Made by a program: the position numbers and the translations under genes. 12,638 nt of DNA, taken from Desulfobacteraceae bacterium (GTDB taxonomy: Bacteria > Desulfobacterota > Desulfobacteria > Desulfobacterales > BuS5). The stretch spans positions 1-12,638 of the forward strand of contig JAUVKE010000043.1 in assembly GCA_030592105.1 (NCBI GenBank), given 5' to 3'. Below are positions 1-6,541 of this stretch, one piece after another. The notes under the pieces are model-generated. The model did no database searches, was not told the origin of the DNA, and saw only the letters and a program-made list of their open reading frames with translations. The first letter of the stretch is position 1, and each line of letters begins with the position of its first letter.

Positions 1-222
1 CCAAGAAGCGGATTAGCGGTGAAGCATGGTGTAACCGTTGTTAACTCCCCTGGTACAATAGATTCTGATTATCGGGGTGAGGTTATGATCGGGCTTATAA
101 ATCTTGGAAAAAGTGACTATGTAATTCGCAGGGGTGACAGGATTGCTCAGATGGTAATAAAAAAGGTTCTTTCTGTAACCGTTGTAACAGTTTCACAGTT
201 GGATAAAACCGAACGTGATTGA
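1..222 (+). CDS. dut: dUTPase (deoxyuridine triphosphatase), 3' part only, ending at an in-frame TGA
   Basis: This is the C-terminal part of a trimeric dUTPase, which hydrolyses dUTP to dUMP and pyrophosphate and keeps uracil out of DNA. The 5' end lies outside the window; reading frame 1 is open from base 1. The family motifs are clear: [10 protein letters not shown] (motif II/III area), [14 protein letters not shown] with the catalytic Asp region (motif III), and INLG...[11 protein letters not shown] (motif IV). The reading stops at TGA 220-222 after TERD. That is where the family normally continues into the glycine-rich motif V, which closes over the bound nucleotide. The missing motif is still encoded in frame right after the TGA (separate entry). 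The identification as dut is very secure; whether the product ends here is not. The next gene begins at 251, so the two are probably co-transcribed. Confidence 0.93.
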   Translation, partial: PRSGLAVKHGVTVVNSPGTIDSDYRGEVMIGLINLGKSDYVIRRGDRIAQMVIKKVLSVTVVTVSQLDKTERD

Positions 223-249
223 GGCGGATTCGGACATACTGGTTTTTAA
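220..249 (+). other. In-frame continuation of dut after TGA, encoding the missing motif V
   Basis: In the dut frame the codons after TGA (220-222) read GGFGHTGF and then TAA at 247-249. GGFGHTG is the canonical dUTPase C-terminal motif V (E. coli ends in a very similar GGFGHSG sequence). The restored frame ends one base before the ATG of the next gene (251), the spacing expected of a native operon junction. The TGA thus looks like a single replaced codon inside an otherwise intact C-terminus. It could be a nonsense mutation, a base-call error, or a recoded UGA. I see no convincing SECIS-like stem-loop just downstream, so selenocysteine is the least likely reading. Confidence 0.75.
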
Positions 250-250
250 A

Positions 251-1024
251 ATGGATAAGTTTGCAGTATATGTTCTGGCCAGCGGCAGCAAAGGAAATTC
301 CATTTACCTTACAGACGGTTCCACGTCACTCCTTGTTGATGCCGGTTTATCCGGTTCTGAAATAGAACGGAGGCTTTCTTTAAGAGGGCTTAATCCTGGC
401 GATATAGATGGTATTCTTGTTACCCATGAACATTCTGACCATATTCAGGGTGTGGGTGTTTTATCCAGGCGGTATAACATCCCCGTTTATATTAATCCGG
501 AAACCTGCAAAGCCTCTTCTCCCCGCATGGGAACTGTTGATTTGATCAGGCATTTTGAATGCGGTTTTTTTTTTACTCTTAAAACTTTAACCATTCATCC
601 ATTTTCCATATCCCATGACGCTGCAGATCCCTCGGGGTTTATAATTAGTAAAAATGGCGTTAAAATTGGAATAGCAACAGATCTTGGTATTGTATCATCC
701 CTTGTGAAAGAGCATTTAAAATGTTGTGATTTGCTTATCATAGAAGCAAACCATGACCCTGACATGCTCAATAATGGTCCCTATCCCTGGCACCTTAAGC
801 AACGTGTGAAGGGGAGGGGGGGGCATCTTTCCAATAAGGATTCAAAAAAAATATTAAGTCAGGTAATTCATCCAGGCCTTAAGCATGTTATTCTTGCACA
901 TTTAAGCGAAACAAATAATATGCCTCAAAAAGCAGAAGCAGAAGTCGCCCCTCTTCTTGCCCCTCATGATATCCAGCTTCATCTTGCGGGTCAGAATCAA
1001 CCTGGAAAATTAATCTATTTATAG
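251..1024 (+). CDS. Metallo-beta-lactamase-fold hydrolase, YycJ/WalJ-like
   Basis: The 257-residue product is a complete single-domain metallo-hydrolase of the YycJ/WalJ group, whose members have been linked to DNA processing and repair and are usually around 260 residues long. Visible motifs are LASGSKGNS near the N-terminus, LLVDAGLS, the metal-binding THEHSDH at 58-64 (H59, H61, D63, H64), GIATDLG, the EANHD segment, RGGHLSN, and LAHLSETNN near the C-terminus. The ATG at 251 is chosen because VYVLASGSKGNS begins just after it, as in the family. A GTG at 215 would add residues overlapping the end of dut that match nothing. No strong Shine-Dalgarno sequence precedes 251, so translation is probably coupled to dut. 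The gene contains a run of ten T (565-574) and one of eight G (816-823), but the frame stays intact across both. Confidence 0.9.
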   Translation: MDKFAVYVLASGSKGNSIYLTDGSTSLLVDAGLSGSEIERRLSLRGLNPGDIDGILVTHEHSDHIQGVGVLSRRYNIPVYINPETCKASSPRMGTVDLIRHFECGFFFTLKTLTIHPFSISHDAADPSGFIISKNGVKIGIATDLGIVSSLVKEHLKCCDLLIIEANHDPDMLNNGPYPWHLKQRVKGRGGHLSNKDSKKILSQVIHPGLKHVILAHLSETNNMPQKAEAEVAPLLAPHDIQLHLAGQNQPGKLIYL

Positions 1025-1149
1025 ATTTGGTTATGATTTCAGTACGCTTTCCTCAGATTTTCCTTATATTTATTATTGTTTAATTGTCTGTGACTCTGTA
1101 TTTTGAGCTGTTGCGGTTTTTTTTATAACATCAATCCGGAGGACTTTGT

Positions 1150-2292
1150 ATGGAGATTTTGAAATTTTCTGAAGAACATAATAAGTTTCGTCAGCACGTC
1201 CGTAATTTTGTCGAAACAGAAATCGTGCCGAATGTCGAAGAGTGGACAAAAGACAGGCTCATGCCGAAAAGCATGTGGAAAGTGATGGGGGACGCAGGGC
1301 TTTTATGCCCTGATATGCCCGGGAAATATGGTGGTAAGGGTGGTGATTTTATTCATTCTGTAATCGTATCAGAGGAGATGATTAAATCCGGTTTTTTTGG
1401 TGCGGCTCCCACAGCCCATAGTGATATTTTTGTTCCATATATAACAGCCTATGCTTCTGAAGAGCTGAAACAAAAATACCTTCCAGGCTGTGTTTCAGGA
1501 GATGTAATTACTGCAATAGGAATGACTGAGCCTGATGCAGGGAGCGATCTCGCTTCCATGAAAACAACGGTTGAAGAAGATGGTGATACTGTTGTATTTA
1601 ATGGCTCCAAGATATTCATATCAAATGGGATTGTTTGTGATCTTCTTATTCTTGCTGCAAAGGATCCATTGGAGGATGACCCCTATAAAGCGATATCTCT
1701 TTATCTGGTGGAGGATGGGACCCCAGGATTTGTCAGGGGAGCCAAGCTGGAGAAAATGGGGATGCATTATCAGGATACTGCAGAGCTCTTTTTTACTGAT
1801 TGCAGGGTTCCCAAGGCCAATTTAATAGGGGAAAAGGGTGGAGGCTTTAAGATGCTCATGGATAAACTCCAGCAGGAGCGTCTTGTTGTATGTATTTGGG
1901 CAGTTAGTGCAGCAGAATATATGCTGGAGAAAACTTTGGAATTTTATAAGGAGCATTCAGGGACGGGAAAACAGGTTCCCAAGTCCCAGGCTAATCAATT
2001 TGCTCTGGTGGAGATGGCCACAGAAGTGAAGTTGGGGAGAATATTTCTTGATAGACTCCTTGTTGATCACATGGCTGGTGAAAATGTAGTTGTCGAGACC
2101 TCCATGGAAAAATTTTGGGCCACAGATATGGTAAATCGTGTGGCAGACCGATGCCTGGATATTTTTGGGATGGCTGCAAATTTTGATTCATGCCCTATTA
2201 TGAGGATGAGCAAGGATATTAAGGCTTCAAAAATTTATGCAGGAACCAATGAGATAATGAAGACAATTATCGCTAAATACATGAAGGTGTAA
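1150..2292 (+). CDS. Acyl-CoA dehydrogenase
   Basis: The 380-residue FAD enzyme would oxidise an acyl-CoA to the 2-enoyl-CoA and pass electrons to an electron-transfer flavoprotein. Length and domain order (alpha-helical N-terminal, beta-barrel middle, alpha-helical C-terminal) fit the family. GMTEPDAGSD (124-133) is the FAD/substrate signature of the middle domain, and YAGTNEIMKTIIAK near the end is the C-terminal signature. At the place where short- and medium-chain enzymes have their catalytic Glu (YEGT), this protein has Ala364. The base may instead be a Glu in the 257-265 helix (YMLEKTLEF), a region that supplies the base in long-chain and isovaleryl-CoA dehydrogenases. The usual RxxFG motif after that helix is replaced by HSGTG. 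A good ribosome binding site (CGGAGGA, about 1137-1143) supports the ATG at 1150. Substrate is unknown. Confidence 0.92.
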   Translation: MEILKFSEEHNKFRQHVRNFVETEIVPNVEEWTKDRLMPKSMWKVMGDAGLLCPDMPGKYGGKGGDFIHSVIVSEEMIKSGFFGAAPTAHSDIFVPYITAYASEELKQKYLPGCVSGDVITAIGMTEPDAGSDLASMKTTVEEDGDTVVFNGSKIFISNGIVCDLLILAAKDPLEDDPYKAISLYLVEDGTPGFVRGAKLEKMGMHYQDTAELFFTDCRVPKANLIGEKGGGFKMLMDKLQQERLVVCIWAVSAAEYMLEKTLEFYKEHSGTGKQVPKSQANQFALVEMATEVKLGRIFLDRLLVDHMAGENVVVETSMEKFWATDMVNRVADRCLDIFGMAANFDSCPIMRMSKDIKASKIYAGTNEIMKTIIAKYMKV

Positions 2293-2664
2293 AAAATATC
2301 TGACAATCCATGGATAAATAAAAAAAAGCTTGCTTTTAATATAGAAAAAAAATATGCTACGTAGCTCCCAACGGATGATTCGATTAGATTTTTTAAAATT
2401 TATAGATGCATCCGTTTTTTTTGGGATAAATATATGTTTGAGTTTTCGGGTAAAATAATAAGGTATTTTATAAGAAAATGATGAATTATGAATGATGAAT
2501 TAAGGAATTCTACTAATTTATAAAATGTCATTAACCGCTATCTCATTTTCATATTTTGTTGTGCCCGACAGGGCATGCTGGTTATATGAACATCATGGGG
2601 AAACCAAAAACTCAATACCAATAAATATTAATGGCGTTTTTTAAAAAAAAGAAAAGTTTTTATA
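2293..2664. other. AT-rich intergenic region, 372 bases, no gene seen
   Basis: No plausible coding frame is present. It holds a probable terminator for the acyl-CoA dehydrogenase (2370-2422, separate entry), a short imperfect repeat of ATGATGAATTA-type sequence around 2477-2503, and a small GC-rich hairpin TGCCC-GACA-GGGCA at 2562-2575, which stands out in an AT-rich background. The hairpin lies about 90 bases before the next gene and could be part of its 5' leader, but nothing identifies it as a known regulatory element. Confidence 0.6.
2370..2422 (+). terminator. Probable Rho-independent terminator after the acyl-CoA dehydrogenase
   Basis: AACGGATG at 2370-2377 pairs perfectly with CATCCGTT at 2409-2416, and the 3' arm runs into eight consecutive T (2415-2422). 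The loop is long (31 bases, AT-rich), which makes this weaker than a classic short-loop terminator. Its position about 80 bases past the stop codon of the preceding gene fits the role. Confidence 0.5.
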
Positions 2665-3066
2665 ATGAATAAAGATTCAAAACCTAAAATAACCTTATTT
2701 TACTGTATTAATTCAATGGACGAGGACGGTTTAGCCTCTTTTCATGATATGTTTGATCTAAAAATTGTTAAAATGGCTTGCTCAAGTATGGTTAAGGATG
2801 TTTTTTTGCTGCGTGGCTTTGAGGCGGGGGCAGATGGTGTGGTTGTGCTTGTTTGTCCTGAGGGTCAATGCAGATACACAGAGGGGAACCTCCGGGCGAA
2901 AAAAAGGGTCCATTGGGTCAAAAATTTATTAGATGAAATCGGCATAAATGGCAAACGTCTCTCTTTGTTTAATTTGTCCCTGCGGGATAAGGATGCAGTT
3001 CAAGGTGCCATTCAGGAGATTTTAAAAAATATAGATGAAGCAGGGACAAATCCTCTAACGTTTTAA
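2665..3066 (+). CDS. MvhD-type hydrogenase/heterodisulfide-reductase iron-sulfur protein (delta subunit family)
   Basis: The 133-residue single-domain protein belongs to the MvhD/FlpD family. Members carry a small iron-sulfur cluster and pass electrons between a hydrogenase or formate dehydrogenase and the flavin protein HdrA. Recognisable parts are the start LFYCINS (C14), MACSSMV (C39), GADGVVVLVCPEGQCRYTEGN (C64, C69) and AKKRVHWVKNLLDEIGI. The family normally begins with a CxxC-type pair; here the second position is Ser17, so only four of the expected five cysteines are in place and cluster binding may differ. No hdrA, hydrogenase or formate dehydrogenase gene lies nearby. The metV operon starts 463 bases downstream and is probably a separate transcript. 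MvhD genes are often found with metV/metF in sulfate reducers, so a functional link is plausible but inferred. The ribosome binding site is weak (AGAAAAG). Confidence 0.82.
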   Translation: MNKDSKPKITLFYCINSMDEDGLASFHDMFDLKIVKMACSSMVKDVFLLRGFEAGADGVVVLVCPEGQCRYTEGNLRAKKRVHWVKNLLDEIGINGKRLSLFNLSLRDKDAVQGAIQEILKNIDEAGTNPLTF

Positions 3067-3170
3067 TAGGTCCGGGTAACCCCCGCACGAATCCGCTTTT
3101 AAAGCCTGCGCATAATTTAAGCCTGTAAAAAAAAGTATATCCGGAAAATTAAAAAACAACTATAGATTTT

Positions 3171-3219
3171 CAGATAAGACAGTCGGTCTTTTTAAATTTA
3201 AGTATCTGCCGGCTTTTTT
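3171..3219 (+). terminator. Possible terminator with a competing fold
   Basis: AGTCGG (3181-3186) can pair with CCGGCT (3209-3214, one G-T wobble), and the 3' arm leads into TTTTTT (3214-3219), giving a terminator-like hairpin. An alternative nested fold pairs CAGATA (3171-3176) with TATCTG (3203-3208), enclosing AGAC/GTCT (3177-3180/3186-3189). The two folds cross, so they would exclude each other, as in attenuators. Stems are short and this may be chance. Confidence 0.35.
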
Positions 3220-3332
3220 AACATATCCACATTTTATGTATAAAATATGAACTGATTTAGTGTTTACTAAAACCTCTATTATTTTTTTTTGTTGGCTCCT
3301 ATCCAGTAATGCCTGGTTATAATCTTGCGTAA

Positions 3333-3395
3333 GGGCAGTTTAATTGTTTTTTTAGCAATAGCGGAAAAAACAATTAAACTTCCCGTATTTTTTTT
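3333..3395 (+). terminator. Long-stem Rho-independent terminator or attenuator upstream of metV
   Basis: The 5' arm at 3333-3352 (GGG, one mismatch, then AGTTTAATTGTTTTTT) pairs with the 3' arm at 3365-3384 (AAAAAACAATTAAACT, mismatch, CCC): 16 uninterrupted pairs plus three G-C pairs beyond one mismatch, with a 12-base loop. After GTA come eight T (3388-3395). It lies 135 bases upstream of the metV start and 267 bases past the end of the mvhD-like gene, so both end-of-transcript and leader attenuation are possible. Confidence 0.72.
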
Positions 3396-3529
3396 GCAAT
3401 TTTTTATTCGGATACTACTGAGCCGTAGCAAAATTAATTTTTAGAGATCATCTGGGTTTTGATCAGTTTTTTAATCCAGCTGAAATTTTATTAAATTGTG
3501 GAGATAATTTATTAATATGGAGTCTGTTT

Positions 3530-4198
3530 ATGATAGTAGGAGAACAAAAACCGATAAAAGAAATCAAAGAAAGCTTACTTCCATATGGAAAAGTTTTGAT
3601 TTTAGGATGCGGTACGTGTGTTAAGACCTGTTTTGCAGGTGGTGAGGATGAAGTTGCTGTTCTTGCTTCTGCGTTGCGTCTTGCGTTTAAAAAAGATGGA
3701 GGCAGGATTGAAATTGAAGAATTAACCATAGAACGGCAGTGTGAAAATGAGTTTATACAGGAGGCTGCGCCTAGTATCGCCAGAAATGATGTTGTTTTGT
3801 CTTTGGCCTGCGGAGCTGGTGTTCAGGATATAGCAAAGTCTTTTGATGACATGCCTGTTTTGCCTGGAATTAATACTACTTTTATTGGAATCCAGGAAAG
3901 GGCAGGTGTTTTTACAGAAGAATGCTCGGGCTGTGGTAATTGCGAATTAGCCTATTTTGGAGGAATCTGTCCCATTACCCGCTGCTCCAAAAAACTGCTC
4001 AATGGCCCCTGTGGAGGTTCCCAGAATGGTATTTGTGAAGTAAACCCTGATACTGAGTGCGCATGGCAGCTTATTATTGACCGTTTAACAAGGCTGGGGC
4101 AACTGGATAATTTAAAAATATATATTCCTCCAAAAAATTGGGCAACCAGTAATTCGGGTGGACCCAGAAAATTAATAAGGGAGGATCATATTATATGA
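3530..4198 (+). CDS. metV: MetV, iron-sulfur/zinc-ribbon subunit of methylene-tetrahydrofolate reductase
   Basis: The 222-residue protein matches the MetV subunit (methylene-tetrahydrofolate reductase C-terminal domain family), which partners MetF in Wood-Ljungdahl organisms and is thought to bring electrons from ferredoxin or other carriers to the MetF flavin. It has an N-terminal cysteine motif LGCGTCVKTCFAGG (C27, C30, C34) and a cysteine-rich C-terminal region with EECSGCGNC, GGICPITRC and NGPCGGSQNGICE, the hallmarks of the family. The start ATG at 3530 has GGAG seven bases upstream. The stop codon overlaps the metF start (ATGA at 4195-4198), and the metF ribosome binding site lies inside metV, so the two are translationally coupled. 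In acetogens MetV joins MetF to RnfC2 or HdrABC-MvhD; here the genes that follow are glutamate-synthase-like instead. Confidence 0.92.
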   Translation: MIVGEQKPIKEIKESLLPYGKVLILGCGTCVKTCFAGGEDEVAVLASALRLAFKKDGGRIEIEELTIERQCENEFIQEAAPSIARNDVVLSLACGAGVQDIAKSFDDMPVLPGINTTFIGIQERAGVFTEECSGCGNCELAYFGGICPITRCSKKLLNGPCGGSQNGICEVNPDTECAWQLIIDRLTRLGQLDNLKIYIPPKNWATSNSGGPRKLIREDHII

Positions 4199-5112
4199 CA
4201 AGAGAATCAGTAAGCAGGTTACAGAAGGTTTTATCTGAAGGCGGATTTGCAGTCACAGCCGAATGCGGCCCCCCCAGGGGAGCGAACGCAGAAGTTCTTC
4301 GGGAAAAAGCTGAAACAGTTAAGGGGTATGCAGATGCTGTAAATGTGACAGATAATCAGACTGCCATTGTAAGAATGTCGAGCATAGCCGCTTCAGTTCA
4401 TCTTTTAAATATCGGGCTTGAGCCTGTAATGCAGATGGTGGTAAGGGACAGAAACAGGATTGCGCTGCAGTCTGATATTCTTGGAGCATGGTCCCTTGGA
4501 ATCAGGAATATTCTGTGCCTTTCAGGGGATCATCAGATTTTTGGAAGCCAGCCTGATGCTTTAAATGTTTTTGATATAGATTCAATGAATCTTATAAGAA
4601 TGGTAAAGGAGATGCGGGAAGAAGGGAAGGATATGAGCGGTTTTGACTTGAATGAACCTCCCAGGATGTTCATTGGAGCGGCAGCCAATCCCTTTGCTGA
4701 TCCTTTTGAATACAGAGTTATCCGTTTGGCCAAAAAAATTGACGCGGGCGTCGATTTTATTCAGACCCAGTGCGTCTACAATATGGATAGATTCATTGAG
4801 TGGATGCGTCTGGCCCGTGAAGAGGGTCTCACCGAGAAGGTATATATTCTTCCCGGAGTAACCCCATTGAAATCGGCAGGAATGGCAAAGTATATGGCAA
4901 AGAACGTGGCAGGTATGGATGTCCCGGAATCTTTAATTAAACGTATGGAAGAGGTTCCCAAAGATAAGGCTGTTGCTGAAGGATTAAAAATTTGTCAGGA
5001 GACGATTGAACAGCTTCGTGGAATCAAAGGGGTCAGTGGTATCCATATTATGGCCATAGGATGGGAAGAAAAGGTGGCGGAAATTGTTAAAACCGCTGGT
5101 TTGCGTAGTTAA
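4195..5112 (+). CDS. metF: Methylene-tetrahydrofolate reductase, catalytic subunit MetF
   Basis: The 305-residue flavin TIM-barrel enzyme interconverts 5,10-methylene-tetrahydrofolate and 5-methyl-tetrahydrofolate. In an acetyl-CoA-oxidising sulfate reducer it could run in the oxidative direction. The family landmarks are present: TAECGPPRG with Glu23 (equivalent to the catalytic Glu of the E. coli SFEFFPPR motif), NVTDNQ, LSGDH with Asp112 (folate-binding Asp), the IGAAANPF segment, and GVDFIQTQ, followed by ILPGVTPL. Length is normal. The gene overlaps metV by four bases and has a strong ribosome binding site, GGGAGGA. The next gene starts 11 bases after the stop. A MetV partner makes this the MetVF type rather than the NADH-dependent E. 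coli type, so its electron partner is probably not NADH alone. Confidence 0.94.
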   Translation: MTRESVSRLQKVLSEGGFAVTAECGPPRGANAEVLREKAETVKGYADAVNVTDNQTAIVRMSSIAASVHLLNIGLEPVMQMVVRDRNRIALQSDILGAWSLGIRNILCLSGDHQIFGSQPDALNVFDIDSMNLIRMVKEMREEGKDMSGFDLNEPPRMFIGAAANPFADPFEYRVIRLAKKIDAGVDFIQTQCVYNMDRFIEWMRLAREEGLTEKVYILPGVTPLKSAGMAKYMAKNVAGMDVPESLIKRMEEVPKDKAVAEGLKICQETIEQLRGIKGVSGIHIMAIGWEEKVAEIVKTAGLRS

Positions 5113-5123
5113 AAGAGGTATGT

Positions 5124-6533
5124 ATGCCTAAAAAATATCATATTGAAACAACACCAATCCCCCCTCGATTTCATCCCGTTGGTAAATATACAACAATCGA
5201 GTTCAGGGAAGACTGTGCAGGAAGCTGCAGGGAATGTGTTAAGAAAAAGTGTGTTTATAATGTTTTCGAGGATAATTATTCCCATATCACGGCAATGAAG
5301 GAGCCGGAGTATCTATATGAATGTATGAGCTGTTTCAGATGCGTTCAGGAATGTACCAAGGGTATCTTTTCAAGAGTTATAAATCCTGAATACAGGACAC
5401 TGGGAGATGAATACTGGAATCCGGATATTATCCATAGAACATGGTATCAGGCTCATACCGGTGCCATCCCCGTATCAGGTTCAGGCTACGGGGGGCGTTT
5501 TTCCGGACCCGGGTATGATTCCATATGGACAGATATGTCGGAGATTGTGCGTCCCACCAGGGACGGAATACATGGTCGGGAGTATATAAATACTTCCATT
5601 GAACTTTCACGCAGGCCCGAAAGACTCATCTTTAACGAGGATATGTCCCTTGCTGTGGATGTCCCTCCGATTATGGAGGTGCCTGTTCCTGTTCTGTTTC
5701 AGCCCCCTGAGCTTGGGATTGTAAATGAGAATGTTCTTAAATCCCTGGCAAAAGCTGCAAGCACCATGGGGACATTGATGTTTATACGGCCGGAAATTGT
5801 TACAGATGATTTAAAAGTATATGGGCCCACCCTGATTCCATGTTTGACAAAAGAGACTCTTGGTAAATATCAGGATCTTGTTGATGCCTCTGTTATGATC
5901 GAGCTTGCCCATGAACCTGGAATAGAAAAGGAATTTTCCAAAATCAGGAAGATGAAGGAAAATATCTTTATATCTGTGGGCGTTCCCCTAAACGCCGATG
6001 CCGCATCCATTGCCATTGAACTCACAAAGGGAGGGGTTGATACAGTACATTTTTATGCTGATCACCATGGCAGAGAGCTGGTTTCAAAAAAGCCCATGTT
6101 TATTAAAGACGCTATCCGGAAGATCCATCTTGCCCTTGTTGATGCCTCTATAAGACAGAGAGTGAATCTCATTGTTACAGGCGGGGTAGCCATGGCTGAA
6201 CATGTGAACAAGTCTATTTTGTGCGGAGTTGATGGTGTTGTGATCGATTATCCCCTGCTTATTGCCATGGAATGCCGATTATGTTTCGGATGTAATAAAG
6301 GGATCCCTTGCCCTGTCAAGATGGGGGAAGTAGACCCTGAATACGGGAGTGCCAGGATAATAAACCTGATGGCTGCATGGCGGAATCAGATGCTTGAGAT
6401 GCTCGGGGCCATGGGACTTCGTGAAGTCCGAAGATTGCGTGGTGAGGTGGGCCGTTCATTATGGCTTGAGGATCTTGAAAACGAAAATTTTGCTCCGATA
6501 TTCGGAGAAAGAAAAGTCTCTTTTGATTTTTAG
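5124..6533 (+). CDS. Ferredoxin-domain protein with a degenerate glutamate-synthase FMN-type barrel
   Basis: The 469-residue protein is a divergent paralogue of its downstream neighbour. Residues 31-77 hold two cysteine clusters, C31/C35/C38/C43 and C67/C70/C73/C77, consistent with two [4Fe-4S] centres. The rest follows the barrel of glutamate synthase: DMSEIVRPTRDGIHGREYI near the start, IVTGGVAMAEHVNKSILCGVDGVVIDY as the phosphate-binding end, a cysteine motif C384/C387/C390/C396, then VDPEYGSARIINLMAAW. The active-site elements are lost: the GGGMSYGS loop is replaced by LFQPPELG, the TGEGG segment is absent, SVKVS has become SVGVP (lysine lost), and GGTGAAP has become HHGREL. Inference: it no longer makes glutamate and may serve electron transfer or scaffolding between MetVF and the glutamate synthase. 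GAGGT stands just before the ATG. Confidence 0.82.
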   Translation: MPKKYHIETTPIPPRFHPVGKYTTIEFREDCAGSCRECVKKKCVYNVFEDNYSHITAMKEPEYLYECMSCFRCVQECTKGIFSRVINPEYRTLGDEYWNPDIIHRTWYQAHTGAIPVSGSGYGGRFSGPGYDSIWTDMSEIVRPTRDGIHGREYINTSIELSRRPERLIFNEDMSLAVDVPPIMEVPVPVLFQPPELGIVNENVLKSLAKAASTMGTLMFIRPEIVTDDLKVYGPTLIPCLTKETLGKYQDLVDASVMIELAHEPGIEKEFSKIRKMKENIFISVGVPLNADAASIAIELTKGGVDTVHFYADHHGRELVSKKPMFIKDAIRKIHLALVDASIRQRVNLIVTGGVAMAEHVNKSILCGVDGVVIDYPLLIAMECRLCFGCNKGIPCPVKMGEVDPEYGSARIINLMAAWRNQMLEMLGAMGLREVRRLRGEVGRSLWLEDLENENFAPIFGERKVSFDF

Positions 6534-6541
6534 GAAAATCC

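Larger units (their letters stand above)
3067..3529 (+). other. Non-coding leader or intergenic region upstream of metV, 463 bases, with several hairpins
   Basis: I find no gene here. The stretch is AT-rich but begins with a GC-rich patch (about 3068-3115, including GGGTAACCC). It then contains two elements that look like terminators: one at 3181-3219 with a competing alternative fold, and a long stem at 3333-3395. Either these end the mvhD-like transcript twice, or the second lies in the metV leader and acts as an attenuator. I compared it by eye with folate, SAM and cobalamin riboswitches and saw no match. Confidence 0.5.

Noticed and set aside
215..250. GTG start at 215 for the metallo-hydrolase
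   Set aside because: The extra residues overlap the end of dut in another frame and match no part of the family; the conserved N-terminus begins right after the ATG at 251.
220..260. Selenocysteine insertion at the dut TGA
   Set aside because: No clear stem-loop with a suitable apical loop follows at the usual distance, and motif V of dUTPases has no known selenocysteine or cysteine role. Kept only as a low-probability explanation in the finding.
565..823. T10 (565-574) and G8 (816-823) runs as phase-variation sites in the metallo-hydrolase
   Set aside because: The frame is intact across both and all motifs are present. A housekeeping-type hydrolase is not a usual phase-variable gene, so these are better seen as spots prone to sequencing error.
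2477..2503. Short ATGATGAATTA-like repeats as an iteron or CRISPR-like array
   Set aside because: Only two imperfect AT-rich copies, without regular spacing or any associated replication or cas gene.
3068..3120. GC-rich patch after the mvhD-like gene as a known riboswitch aptamer
   Set aside because: It shows no recognisable folate, SAM, cobalamin or glycine riboswitch core; only a small GGGTAACCC hairpin is visible.
3463..3729. Minus-strand open frame of 88 codons over the metV start
   Set aside because: It overlaps metV, has no recognisable protein features, and reads as the complement of a well-supported gene.
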